Assembly (NCBI GenBank): GCA_022072455.1
Contig: JAJVHY010000026.1
Coordinates: forward strand, 1-64,000
Length of the DNA stretch: 64,000 nucleotides
DNA from: Verrucomicrobiia bacterium
GTDB taxonomy: Bacteria; Verrucomicrobiota; Verrucomicrobiia; Palsa-1439
Reading direction: 5' to 3'
A program made the translations under genes and the position numbers. This document shows positions 8,757 through 18,537 of the stretch, in pieces. Under the pieces are notes generated by a model. That model worked only from the letters and a program-made list of their open reading frames with translations, searched no databases and was not told the DNA's origin. Position 1 is the stretch's first letter, and every line of letters begins with the position of its first letter.

Positions 8757-8796
8757 ATGAAAATGAGTTAGCCCGGAGCGCTTGCTCCGGGCTAAC
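8757..8796 (-). terminator. Terminator of the initiator tRNA gene
   Basis: A perfect 13-bp inverted repeat (GTTAGCCCGGAGC with GCTCCGGGCTAAC, loop GCTT) starts 4 bases after the tRNA CCA end on the minus strand and is followed by TCATTTTC. It is a typical intrinsic terminator, with a short U run. Confidence 0.7.
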
Positions 8797-8799
8797 AAT

Positions 8800-8876
<77 letters not shown>

Positions 8877-8892
8877 GTCAAAATCTTCAACG

Positions 8893-8921
8893 ACCTTATG
8901 TGAGCCTTACCGGTTCGTCAA
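8893..8921 (-). promoter_or_regulatory. Predicted sigma-70-type promoter of tRNA-fMet
   Basis: On the minus strand, TTGACG (8921-8916) and TAAGGT (8898-8893) are separated by exactly 17 bases and lie 17 bases before the tRNA 5' end. The -35 is strong and the -10 weak. It begins right after the ftsB-like stop codon. Confidence 0.5.
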
Positions 8922-8927
8922 GCACCC

Positions 8928-9272
8928 TTATCTTCGAGGGGTGGATTTGGGAGGTGGCGGTAGTTGAGCAGGCTGGGTGGACTCGAACCGAAAGATGACT
9001 TCGGTCGGTTTGGCGAGGTTGAGCTTGTTGCGGGCGGTGCGCTCGACGTAGCTGGCATCGGTTTTTAACGACTCGATTTCCTGCCGTTGCTGTTTTTCCA
9101 ATGTCTCTTGCCGGATGATTTCGGAATCGAGTCGCTGCAGTTCCAATTGCATTTCATGCCGGCGGTGCAGCGCCGGCACGAAGAGAAACACCGCCACGCC
9201 CGCCGCCACGATGCCGGCAAAAACAACAAACCCCAACGACTGCAACCGCAGCCAGAGCGCCTGCCAATTCAT
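8928..9272 (-). CDS. ftsB: FtsB/DivIC-like septum formation protein
   Basis: The 114-residue bitopic protein has a short cytoplasmic N-terminus (MNWQALWLRLQ), a transmembrane segment at about residues 12-34, a coiled coil (about 36-75) and the conserved YVERTARNKLNLAKPTEVIF motif of FtsB/DivIC. A proline-rich tail follows. These proteins join the FtsQLB divisome subcomplex. The start chosen is the ATG at 9272, 4 bases after the enolase stop. An upstream ATG (9293) inside eno would add 7 residues. The eno-ftsB order is widespread in bacteria and supports the call. Confidence 0.85.
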   Translation of the reverse strand: MNWQALWLRLQSLGFVVFAGIVAAGVAVFLFVPALHRRHEMQLELQRLDSEIIRQETLEKQQRQEIESLKTDASYVERTARNKLNLAKPTEVIFRFESTQPAQLPPPPKSTPRR

Positions 9273-9276
9273 CCGA

Positions 9277-10557
<1,281 letters not shown>

Positions 10558-10610
10558 TTACATCCTCCTTTGCGCCGCATTCTAGGGGCACCGCCCGCAT
10601 CGTCAAGGAA

Positions 10611-11597
10611 TTAAACGCGCCGGGCGGCGGCCAGCAACGAGTCGAGCGTGCGCGCGTTCCCAAGCGAATCGGCTTCCGAAATCAGCGGCGGTCGATTCTG
10701 TCGGAAACATTCCGCAACGTGTGCCAGTTGCAGTGCGAAATTGGCAAAGACGTGGGCCGGTACTTCGGGTGGGGCGACGCGGATGGTTTCGCTCTTGCCG
10801 GCGCGCACGACGGTGAACTCCGTCGGCCAGACCGGGGGCATCCACGGATGAGGGATGCTGATGCGCCCGGCAGTGCCGACAATCTCCGCCGCGAAACTTG
10901 GCTCCGACTCGAAACTGCAACAGAACTGCGCGGTCAGATTTTCCGGGAACACCAAGGTGCCGGTCAGCGTCAAATCCACCTCGGCGCGGAAATGTGCATT
11001 GGCCGCGACTTGGATCGGTTCAGCGCCGGCCACCACGCGCGAAAAGTTCACGCAATAACAACCGATGTCGAGCAGCGCACCGCCACCGGCATTTTTGTCG
11101 TACCGCGGATTGCCGGGTTCGCGTCCCTGGCTCATCCGGTACGAACGAATGTGGAGGAGCCGGCCAATCTCACCGGCGCGGACCCGCTCCAAAATTAGCG
11201 GCAGCTGCGGGTGAAACCGGTACATGAACGCTTCCATCAACTGCCGGTTCGCCTGCCGGGCGACCGCGAACATCCGTTCGACTTCCGCCGCACTGCACGC
11301 GAGGGGTTTCTCACAGAGCACGTGTTTGCCGGCCTGCAATGCGCGAATGCTCCACTCGCAATGGAGTCCATTGTGGAGCGCATTGATGACCACATCGACG
11401 GTCGGATCCGCGAGCAAGGCTTCATAGCCGGTATGCGCGCGCGGGATATTGTGCTGCGCCGCCACGGCCCGGGCACGGTCCCTGTCCCGACTGGCGACCG
11501 CGACGAGTTCCAGTCCCGGCAGAAGCCGGCAAGCGTCAGCATATTTGCGGACAATCCAACCGGAACCGAGAATGCCGAAACGAGTGGGGGACGGCAT
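10611..11597 (-). CDS. Gfo/Idh/MocA family oxidoreductase
   Basis: The 328-residue protein starts with a Rossmann motif (FGILGSGWIVRKYADA) and has GKHVLCEKPLA near residue 94 and the GGALLDIGCYCVNF motif that carries the catalytic-region Tyr. This pattern is closest to the dihydrodiol dehydrogenase / glucose-fructose oxidoreductase-like branch. It overlaps the arsC-like stop by one base (TAATG) and so is coupled to it. The substrate is unknown; a pyranoside dehydrogenase role is inferred from family. Confidence 0.85.
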   Translation of the reverse strand: MPSPTRFGILGSGWIVRKYADACRLLPGLELVAVASRDRDRARAVAAQHNIPRAHTGYEALLADPTVDVVINALHNGLHCEWSIRALQAGKHVLCEKPLACSAAEVERMFAVARQANRQLMEAFMYRFHPQLPLILERVRAGEIGRLLHIRSYRMSQGREPGNPRYDKNAGGGALLDIGCYCVNFSRVVAGAEPIQVAANAHFRAEVDLTLTGTLVFPENLTAQFCCSFESEPSFAAEIVGTAGRISIPHPWMPPVWPTEFTVVRAGKSETIRVAPPEVPAHVFANFALQLAHVAECFRQNRPPLISEADSLGNARTLDSLLAAARRV

Positions 11598-11932
11598 TAG
11601 AGTAACTCCGTCACTTTTTCCGGTGGTCGGGCGACGACGGCGCGGTTGCCGCGGACGACGATCGGGCGTTGCAGCAGGATGGGGTGTTTCACGATGGCGT
11701 CGAGCAACTCGGCGTCCGATTTATCCGCGAGTTTGAGAGCGGCGTATTCGTCCTCGTTATCGCGAATAAGCTCCCGCGCCGGTAAGCGGAATGACCGGAG
11801 GGTGTTCACGTCGGGCGGAGTCTTCAGGTATTCGATGACCGTTGGTTTGATGTGGTGTTGCCGGAGAATTTCAAGGGCTTGCCGGCTCTTCGAGCAACGC
11901 GGGTTGTGGTAGATGACGAAGTCGTTAGGCAT
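11597..11932 (-). CDS. arsC: ArsC/Spx-family arsenate reductase-like protein
   Basis: The 111-residue thioredoxin-fold protein has the HNPRCSKSRQAL motif with Cys13, then TPPDVNTL, KHPILLQRPIVV and RPPE, which match glutaredoxin-dependent ArsC, where Cys12 and three Arg residues act on arsenate. No arsB/arsR is nearby, so a housekeeping or Spx-like role is also possible. A TATACT -10-like element ends 6 bases before the ATG, hinting at a very short or absent 5' leader. Confidence 0.8.
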   Translation of the reverse strand: MPNDFVIYHNPRCSKSRQALEILRQHHIKPTVIEYLKTPPDVNTLRSFRLPARELIRDNEDEYAALKLADKSDAELLDAIVKHPILLQRPIVVRGNRAVVARPPEKVTELL

Positions 11933-12008
11933 GCGGTCAGTATATAGCGATTTGCCGGCGCATTTTCCACTTTCCGCTTTTCGCCTCGGCTGCTACGGTG
12001 CGCGGTCA

Positions 12009-12482
12009 ATGACACAAGGCATCAAGTGGGTCTATCTCATTTCGCTGGCGATGTGGGTCGGCAGCATCATGTTTTTCAGTTTCGTTGTCGCGCCGACTGT
12101 CTTCAAAGTCTTGAAACCGGAAGATGCGGCGAAATTGCAGCGGGCGCTCTTTCCGAAATATTATCTCGTCGGCATCATCTGCGCCGGCATCGGGATTGTC
12201 TGCGTCGGGTTGCTGTTGGCGGAGCGGGCGGTGGGGAAGTGGCCGGGGGTGTTGAGCTTGTTGCTGCTGGCAGCCATGGGGGGGACCGACCTCTGGCTCC
12301 GGCAAGCCGTCGTGCCGCAGATGGCGGAGATTCGCGAGCAACGCGCCGCGGCCGCCACACCGGATCCCGACCTTGACGCTGAGTGGAAGTCCATGCATCG
12401 GTTGAGCGTGCAGTTGAATGCCGTCGTCTTGTTGTGCGGATTCGTGTTGGTGTTTCTGGTGGTCTTTTCCCGGGTCGTTTGA
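12009..12482 (+). CDS. DUF4149-like four-helix membrane protein
   Basis: The 157-residue protein has four predicted membrane segments: IKWVYLISLAMWVGSIMFFSF, an YYLVGIICAGIGIVCVGLL region, a VLSLLLLAAMGG region and VVLLCGFVLVFLVVF. Together with the conserved APTVFKVL and MHRLSVQLN patches this resembles the DUF4149/TMEM205-like family. No function is established for it. It is divergent from arsC and ends 3 bases before the pullulanase start. The ATG at 12009 is chosen because the hydrophobic helix begins there. Confidence 0.7.
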   Translation: MTQGIKWVYLISLAMWVGSIMFFSFVVAPTVFKVLKPEDAAKLQRALFPKYYLVGIICAGIGIVCVGLLLAERAVGKWPGVLSLLLLAAMGGTDLWLRQAVVPQMAEIREQRAAAATPDPDLDAEWKSMHRLSVQLNAVVLLCGFVLVFLVVFSRVV

Positions 12483-12485
12483 ATT

Positions 12486-14975
12486 TTGAACTCGCTCCAA
12501 ATATATCGCCGGTTTGGTAAACCGGTTTTTCTGGCGGTGGCCTTGCTCACTGCCTGCGACCGCGCCAAGAAACCGGTGCCGCCGCCAACCGCTGGGCCTG
12601 TGACGGTGCATTATCACCGGTATGACGGGGATTATGCCGCCACGATCTGGTCGTGGGACGAAACCAATCACCGAACTCCCACGCAAAACGAACTGAAGCC
12701 GGTCGGCCGCGATGACTTCGGACTGATCTTCCAGTTCGACCCCAAGGACTATGGCCAACCGGGCCAACCGCAGAAAATCGGACTCGTCCCACGCCTGCAC
12801 GACGACTGGAATCAGAAAGACTCACCTGACAAATTCTGGACGCCGGCAATGGGCAATCACGTTTATCTCATTGGAGGCGATGCAAAGATTTATATGAAGA
12901 AACCCGTCCTCACCAAACAAGTGATCGCCGCGTACGTCGAAACGCGCGACCGACTCATCGTGGAAGTCTCCGAACCGGTGGACGGCAGTTTGCCGGTAAC
13001 GGTCGCCGACCGGGCCGGTAATCAGGTCGCGGTTGCGACGACCCGCCATCACAAGGCCAACGCCATCGAAGCCCGGCTCGCGCAGCCGCTCGATTTGGCA
13101 CGGGATGGCTACACCGTGAGCGTTACCGGGTTTGCGGGAAACGTGGGGCTGACGCCGCGCGGTATTTTGGATGACCGGGATTTGTTCTTCGACCGGGATG
13201 CGGTCTTGGGTGCGACGTACACGGCGGCGGCGACGACGTTCCGCGTGTTTGCGCCGACGGCGCTCGCGGTCAACGTGGTGCTTTACGATTCGGCGACCGG
13301 TGCGACGGGGCGGCGATTGGTCGCGATGACGACCGCCGGCAAGGGGATTTGGGAGACGCAAGTGACCGGCAATCTCGCCGGTAAGTTTTACGCGTACAGT
13401 CTGGATGGCGCCGGTCTCGCGCCGGACCGGGACGTGCTGGATGTTTATGCGGTCAACGCCGTGGATAGTTCCCGGCGGGCGCGGATTACCGATATGGCGG
13501 CGACGGGGCAGGTGCCGCCGGGGCCGCGCGTCGGCGCGCCGCAGGATATCGTCGTGTATGAGATGCACGTGCGGGATTTCACGATCGCGCCGAACTCGCC
13601 CGCGAAACCGGCGGACCGCGGCCGGTATCTCGGCTTCATCGCCGGCATCCCGCACTTGCAGGAACTGGGCGTGACGCATGTGCAGCTGTTGCCGATTCAG
13701 GATTTCGAGAACAACGAGCACTCGACCAACTACAACTGGGGGTATGTCACCTCGGTTTTCAACTCGCCCGAAGGTTGGTTCGCGTCGAATCCGAACGACG
13801 ACAGCCGGGTGCGGGAGTTGAAACAACTCGTCACCGCGCTGCACGAAGCCGGCATCGGGGTGATCATGGACGTGGTCTATAACCACACGTCGAACAATGC
13901 GCCGTTCAACTCGCTCGTGCCCCGGTATTACTACCGGCTGGACAAGAACGGCGGTTATCTCAACGGCTCCGGTTGCGGCAACGATTTTCGCACCGAGGCG
14001 CCGATGGCACGGAAGTACATCATTGATACGATGAAGTTCTGGGTGCAGGAGTACGGGATTGACGGGTTCCGATTTGACCTGATGGCGTTGTTGGATCTCG
14101 ACACGATGTTGGAATTGGAACGAGAGCTCCGCGCGATTCGCCCCGACATCATTTTATACGGCGAACCTTGGGCGGCCGGGCCGAGCACCGCGAAGATTCC
14201 AACGAACAAACAGACCATCGGCGGCACGCGGATCGGCGCGTTCAATGACGCGATGCGGAATGCGATCATCGGGTCGCCGTTCGACAAGGCACATGGTGGT
14301 TTTTTGCAGGAGGGCGGGCACCGCGAGCAGTTGCAACGGGCGATTCCCGGCCAGTGGCGCGATTGGGGCGATGGACCGCATCAGGTTGTGCAATACATTA
14401 GTTGCCACGACAACTACGTCATCTACGACAAATTGCAGTTGTCCAAACCCGGCGCGACGCATGGCGAACTGATCGAGATGATGAAACTCGGGTACCTGAT
14501 GCTGTTCACGGCGCAAGGCATCCCGTTCATCCACGGTGGCGAGGAATTTGCGCGCACGAAAAAGGGGCACGAAAATAGTTACGAAGCGCCCGATGACATC
14601 AATCAAGTTGACTGGTCGTTGAAGCAACAGAATCGCGGGCTCTATGAATATGTGCGCGGGCTGATTGCGTTGCGGAAGGCGCACCCGGTCTTCCGGATGC
14701 GAGCCAAGGAGCAGATCGCCGCGTGGATGAAGTTCCCGGAAACCGGCGACCCGAATGTCTTTATGTTCACGGTGGATGCCGGCCATGTGGCCGGTGAGAC
14801 TTGGCAGCAAGTCTGCGTCATCTTCAACGCCGCCGACAGCATCAGCGCGGAAGTGACATTACCGACGGGGCAGTGGCGGGTGGCGTTTGACAAGGATGGC
14901 CCGGTACAGAATGGGCAAACCGTTACCGGCACCGCGCGCGTCCGCTACAAGTCGGGGATGATTTTGTGGCAGTAG
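12486..14975 (+). CDS. Secreted type I pullulanase (GH13) lipoprotein
   Basis: The 829-residue product cleaves alpha-1,6 branches in pullulan or starch. A TTG start gives a lipoprotein signal (AVALLTAC). A CBM41-like starch-binding region (HYHRYDGDYAATIWSWD) and a CBM48-like region follow. The GH13 catalytic domain has MDVVYNHT, GFRFDLM (nucleophile Asp531), YGEPWA (acid/base Glu560) and SCHDN (Asp642). The YNWGY motif is typical of pullulanase type I. The TAG stop is the first triplet of a 22-bp inverted repeat. It faces a GH66-like gene, pointing to glucan breakdown outside the cytoplasm. Confidence 0.9.
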   Translation: MNSLQIYRRFGKPVFLAVALLTACDRAKKPVPPPTAGPVTVHYHRYDGDYAATIWSWDETNHRTPTQNELKPVGRDDFGLIFQFDPKDYGQPGQPQKIGLVPRLHDDWNQKDSPDKFWTPAMGNHVYLIGGDAKIYMKKPVLTKQVIAAYVETRDRLIVEVSEPVDGSLPVTVADRAGNQVAVATTRHHKANAIEARLAQPLDLARDGYTVSVTGFAGNVGLTPRGILDDRDLFFDRDAVLGATYTAAATTFRVFAPTALAVNVVLYDSATGATGRRLVAMTTAGKGIWETQVTGNLAGKFYAYSLDGAGLAPDRDVLDVYAVNAVDSSRRARITDMAATGQVPPGPRVGAPQDIVVYEMHVRDFTIAPNSPAKPADRGRYLGFIAGIPHLQELGVTHVQLLPIQDFENNEHSTNYNWGYVTSVFNSPEGWFASNPNDDSRVRELKQLVTALHEAGIGVIMDVVYNHTSNNAPFNSLVPRYYYRLDKNGGYLNGSGCGNDFRTEAPMARKYIIDTMKFWVQEYGIDGFRFDLMALLDLDTMLELERELRAIRPDIILYGEPWAAGPSTAKIPTNKQTIGGTRIGAFNDAMRNAIIGSPFDKAHGGFLQEGGHREQLQRAIPGQWRDWGDGPHQVVQYISCHDNYVIYDKLQLSKPGATHGELIEMMKLGYLMLFTAQGIPFIHGGEEFARTKKGHENSYEAPDDINQVDWSLKQQNRGLYEYVRGLIALRKAHPVFRMRAKEQIAAWMKFPETGDPNVFMFTVDAGHVAGETWQQVCVIFNAADSISAEVTLPTGQWRVAFDKDGPVQNGQTVTGTARVRYKSGMILWQ

Positions 14976-15035
14976 GGTGCGCTATTGCGCACCACGTTGA
15001 TGATCCCAGCGAATGGTGCGCAATAGCGCACCCTA
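14973..15035. repeat. Inverted repeat shared by two convergent stop codons
   Basis: Perfect 22-bp arms (14973-14994 and 15014-15035) flank a 19-base spacer. Each arm is itself a hairpin (GGTGCGC-TATT-GCGCACC). The outer TAG of the left arm is the stop of the pullulanase gene and the outer CTA of the right arm is the minus-strand stop of the GH66-like gene. It has the same two-hairpin design as the repeats at 17053, 40507 and 54383. It could also serve as a two-way transcription barrier. Confidence 0.85.
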
Positions 15036-16040
15036 CGGGACGACTTGTAGACACGCGTTCTCTGCCTCATTTAGCGGCACTGTGTCCGGCCAGTATTCGG
15101 TTTTCATGCGCCGGGCGCCGTCGCCGACGATGAGATAGACCAAATTATGGCGCTGGGCTTCCGCGTGCCGGGCGCAGATAACCTCCGCGGCGGTCTGACC
15201 GGCGGGGACGGCGACGGTGGCGTACATCGCGAGGACTCCACGCGTGCCGGCCATTTCGGAGTGATCCATTTCAGCGTAGTAGCGCTTGGTCGTGGCGTCG
15301 GACCAGGATTCGACGTAGGGGAATTCCAGTTGCTCACGCACGATGGCGCGATCCCACCAGGCCATGTCCACCAGATTCATCGTCTGGCGTAAGCCGTGCC
15401 GGGCGAGCAGGGGGCGGGCGGTTTTCAGGAAGGCGTGGATGCCGGCCGTTTCAGCGCCGTAGTCGCCGGCAATTTTTCCCAACGTGTCCCAGTGGATGCC
15501 GTCGAAGCCGAGTTGTTTGACGCGGCGGGCCCAGCGGCTGACCATGTGTTTGGCCCACGCGGCATTGGCGAAGTAGGTGGGAAACCGGGGTTTCTCTGCG
15601 CCGGGGGGATGCCAGTGCCATTGACCGGCGGCGTTGCGGAGTTTCCAGATGTCCTGCTGGGGGTCTTCGAGATCTTTTTCGTCTGAACCGATGGCCTGCA
15701 CGTAAGCCCAAGCGCGGCCGCCTTGCCGGTGGATTTCATCAATGCTGATTTCGATGGTGCGCCGGTCGATTCGTCCCTTTTGGAAATACGGCGTCGGCCA
15801 ATGGTCGCCGGCCACGGGCGTGGAGTAGTCGGCAAACCAGTCGTAGAATTGGAATTCGCGGATGCCGTAGTCGCGGGCCATCGTGGCGATGCGGGTGCGG
15901 ATGGTTTCTTCGGCTTGCGGGCCCATGACAGCGCTGGAGAGGAAACCATACGGACCGGTCAGGCCGCGTGGTTTTTCGGCGGCAACGGTGGCGGTGCCGA
16001 GCGCCAGCACGGTGAGGAGTTGGAGAATGGTTTTGTTCAA
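15033..16040 (-). CDS. GH66-like secreted glycosidase (dextranase/cycloglucan family)
   Basis: The 335-residue protein starts at a TTG (16040) that overlaps the upstream stop (TTGA). Earlier in-frame codons give no signal sequence. Residues 1-21 are a signal peptide ending TVAAE. GH66 hallmarks seen are REFQFYDWFADY, RAWAYVQAIG, LGFDGIHWDTLG (Asp185, nucleophile position) and FPYVESWSD (Glu244, acid/base position). It lacks the extra domains of full dextranases, so it is a minimal form. Substrate inferred: alpha-1,6-glucan. It faces the pullulanase. Confidence 0.75.
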   Translation of the reverse strand: MNKTILQLLTVLALGTATVAAEKPRGLTGPYGFLSSAVMGPQAEETIRTRIATMARDYGIREFQFYDWFADYSTPVAGDHWPTPYFQKGRIDRRTIEISIDEIHRQGGRAWAYVQAIGSDEKDLEDPQQDIWKLRNAAGQWHWHPPGAEKPRFPTYFANAAWAKHMVSRWARRVKQLGFDGIHWDTLGKIAGDYGAETAGIHAFLKTARPLLARHGLRQTMNLVDMAWWDRAIVREQLEFPYVESWSDATTKRYYAEMDHSEMAGTRGVLAMYATVAVPAGQTAAEVICARHAEAQRHNLVYLIVGDGARRMKTEYWPDTVPLNEAENACLQVVP

Positions 16041-16957
16041 TCCGTTTTGACCGGGAGGTCGCCGAGGATTTTGTTGTATTGGTGGATCAGGATGAGAAAC
16101 GACAGGGGCAGGGTGAAGATGATGCCGATGAAGCAGCCGATGATGCCGATGGAGCCGAGGATGCCGGCGACGAACATCAACGCGAATGTACTCCACCAGT
16201 GTTTACCGACGACTTGCCGGCTGAGTTGCATGGCGGGCCAGAAGGGGAGGCGTTTATCGGCGGCCAACGGCAGGGCGTAAATCCAACTGATCGTCAGGTA
16301 GCAGGCGACCAGAATGCCGACGGCGAACAGCGCAATGCTGGGGATCAACCAGATGCCCATTGCCGTCCAATTCGGTGCGCTGCCGTGTTTGACTGCGCCG
16401 GTCACCAGCACACCCACGACGGCGACAATCACGCCCGGCAGCATGCAGAGACCGGTGAAGAGGCTGATCACAATCTGGGTCAGCATGAGGTTGAGGAAGT
16501 TGTTTTTGAAGCCGCTGAAGACTTCGCTGACCGGTGGGGCTTCGCCGCGGATGTGGCGCGCCAAGACCGCAAACAAGCCGCCCAGCAACGGGCCTTGCAC
16601 GATGAGTTGGGGGATGAAGCCGATGAAGGGAATCAAGCTGCACGCGGTAATCAGTCCGAAGGCCGCCAACGTCGCGCCGAGAATACTCCCGAAGTTGGCC
16701 CGGTAGGTTGTCCACGCGGCGTTGATCGAGTCGCCGATGTCGATGGTGTAATCCCGGTTCCGCACGGTTTCGGTAGTGACCAGCGGCTCGACCGGTGGTG
16801 TGGCGGTGGCGAGTTGGCTGTAGGGTTTCCATTCGGGCAGACCGTCGCGCCAAACAAGGGTTTCGGGGCGAATGACGCCGGTGGCGACGAGCTGTTGAAA
16901 TTCGCTGTCGGTGACCGGTCCGGTTTGTTGACCTGCGGCGACGTAGTACCAATTCAT
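16037..16957 (-). CDS. GYF-domain (DUF4339) integral membrane protein
   Basis: The 306-residue protein has an N-terminal GYF_2-type domain at residues 1-50 (NWYYVAAGQQTGPVTDSEF, then LVWRDGLPEWKP). A hydrophobic part follows with about six membrane segments resembling DUF975-type proteins. GYF domains bind proline-rich peptides. The function here is unknown. GAGGAG precedes the ATG. It is translationally coupled to the GH66-like gene by a TTGA overlap, which may tie it to export or surface handling of that enzyme. Confidence 0.7.
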   Translation of the reverse strand: MNWYYVAAGQQTGPVTDSEFQQLVATGVIRPETLVWRDGLPEWKPYSQLATATPPVEPLVTTETVRNRDYTIDIGDSINAAWTTYRANFGSILGATLAAFGLITACSLIPFIGFIPQLIVQGPLLGGLFAVLARHIRGEAPPVSEVFSGFKNNFLNLMLTQIVISLFTGLCMLPGVIVAVVGVLVTGAVKHGSAPNWTAMGIWLIPSIALFAVGILVACYLTISWIYALPLAADKRLPFWPAMQLSRQVVGKHWWSTFALMFVAGILGSIGIIGCFIGIIFTLPLSFLILIHQYNKILGDLPVKTD

Positions 16958-17052
16958 AGGTGGCTCCTCGGCCCGATAGTAACGAGGGGCAGGGAAGAGC
17001 GCGAGTGGAAATTAGGGCGTGTCATGCACTTTTAGCGAACAAATTGCTGCCC

Positions 17053-17124
17053 GTGGGAGCGGCGTCCCCGCCGCGACTTGCAGCGCGCAAGCATAACCGG
17101 TCGCGGCGGGGACGCCGCTCCCAC
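17053..17124. repeat. Two-hairpin inverted repeat with adjacent short repeat
   Basis: Perfect 24-bp arms (17053-17076 and 17101-17124; outer sequence GTGGGAGCGGCG) are separated by 24 bases. Each arm folds on itself (GCGGCG-TCCC-CGCCGC). A separate small palindrome, GGCCACG-ACGGAG-CGTGGCC, follows at about 17144-17163. The element fills the gap between the DUF362 gene and the GYF gene. Confidence 0.85.
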
Positions 17125-17188
17125 TCCCGCTGGTCTGGCAATCGGCCACGACGGAGCGTGGCCCTCCATTCAACTCCAGCATGGCGGC

Positions 17189-18142
17189 TTAGGGCGTCAG
17201 GTTGATTTCCTGGAAGTCGGTTTTCGCACGGTCGGCCTGGACATGCGTGGCGCGCTGGCTGGCGGAGGGGAGGTTGTTTTGCTGGCGTTTGGCGTCGAGC
17301 AATTCGAGGCAGACGGCATCGAGCGCGGCGGCGTCGCGGCTGAAATAGAGGCCGGCGTGGGGCCAGGAATACTGCGGCCTGAAGGCCGGGCCGCCGGCGT
17401 AGCCGGCAATGAGCGCGTCGGTGAGATTGAGGACAAGTTTGCCGCGGATTTCCGGGCGCGCGAACAATTCGGCGATGGCGGGGTCGGGGCGTTGGCCAAA
17501 TTGTTCGAAGCGGCGGACGTTGTCGGCCAGGCCGAGGGTCACGTTGTAGACGCATCCGGCGATGCCGGCGGCTTCGTGATCCATGAGGACGGGGGCGTTG
17601 ATGAGTTTGGTGATGGTTTGGGTGAGGAGCTTGGGGAGGTGGGACCGGGTGCTGAGCGGTTCCGGTTGACCGAAGTTGAGATCGCCCCAGATGAGTTTGC
17701 CGACGAGATTGTTGTCGATGAACGCGGCGGGATCCCAGCCGGTCCCGCCAATGATGGCAGTGGCCGGCAGGTTGGTGTAACCGGCGTCGCGGAGTTTCTT
17801 CGGGTCGCGGTCGAAGATGTAGATCTGGTTGGTGGCGATCCCGGCGTGGTGGAGGCCGGCGATGAGGGCGTCGAGGACGGCTTGATGGGTGACGTGGCCG
17901 GGGGCGGCGAGGGTGCTGACTTTGATGCCGACGATGTCGGTGCTGGAGAAGAGGTGCCGCCAGGCAGCGGGTTCGTTGGTCTGGCCGGTGAGGGATTGGA
18001 GGCCGGTGGTGACCATGTGGTGGACCCGGTCGGCATGGATCGTCAAGCCGGTGATCGCCGCGGAGTCGCGGACGAAGACCACGCGGTTAGTGGCATGGGT
18101 GGTGGACGCGAGGAGGCAGAAAACGAGGAACACGCGGTGCAT
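17189..18142 (-). CDS. DUF362 family exported protein
   Basis: The 317-residue product begins with a signal peptide (MHRVFLVFCLLASTTHA). The ATG at 18142 is chosen because the signal starts there. The body has DUF362 features: IVGIKVSTLAAPGHVTH, FDRDPKKLRDAGY, KLINAPVLMDHEAAGIAGC and GPAFRPQYSWPHAGLYFSRD. The biochemical role is unknown; some relatives carry [4Fe-4S] ferredoxin domains, absent here. It stands alone between a repeat-rich gap and the sensor kinase. Confidence 0.75.
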   Translation of the reverse strand: MHRVFLVFCLLASTTHATNRVVFVRDSAAITGLTIHADRVHHMVTTGLQSLTGQTNEPAAWRHLFSSTDIVGIKVSTLAAPGHVTHQAVLDALIAGLHHAGIATNQIYIFDRDPKKLRDAGYTNLPATAIIGGTGWDPAAFIDNNLVGKLIWGDLNFGQPEPLSTRSHLPKLLTQTITKLINAPVLMDHEAAGIAGCVYNVTLGLADNVRRFEQFGQRPDPAIAELFARPEIRGKLVLNLTDALIAGYAGGPAFRPQYSWPHAGLYFSRDAAALDAVCLELLDAKRQQNNLPSASQRATHVQADRAKTDFQEINLTP

Positions 18143-18537
18143 GCGAGGATGATGGCGGGCGGGTGGGGGAATTGCAAGCGCGCGGGGCAGGCGGATGGCC
18201 ACGGATGGGACATTGAAGGCCGGTGATGGGACGCCGTCCATACCGGTGCGTTTGCGCCGGCCCATCCTGGGCATTGGGCCGGCAGTCGCCCGGCGACGGT
18301 GGCGGAGGCGATTGACCGGTTGGCGGCGGCGGTGACTAACAACGGCGTGTCGCCGATTGCGTGAGGGGGCCGGGCGGTTTTGTCGCCGCCGGAAAATTCA
18401 GGTTCGACAAGTTGACCTGTGTCTGCTATAACTTGCAGTGGAAGGGCGCGGGCGGGGGCCTGCGTCAAGGTGCCGTCAAAGTCCGGACGGTTTCCGATTG
18501 CGGACGACGAGAATGAAAGTGTCGTCGTGATTTGGGT
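18143..18537. other. 395-bp gap upstream of the PAS kinase
   Basis: No intact gene is seen. A plus-strand frame at about 18227-18363 translates to a plausible C-terminal tail (ATVAEAIDRLAAAVTNNGVS) ending in TGA, with no start or upstream coding sequence, so it may be a gene remnant. A weak promoter-like pair, TTCGAC (18403-18408) and TATAAC (18427-18432) with an 18-base spacer, could drive the kinase operon. Confidence 0.4.
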
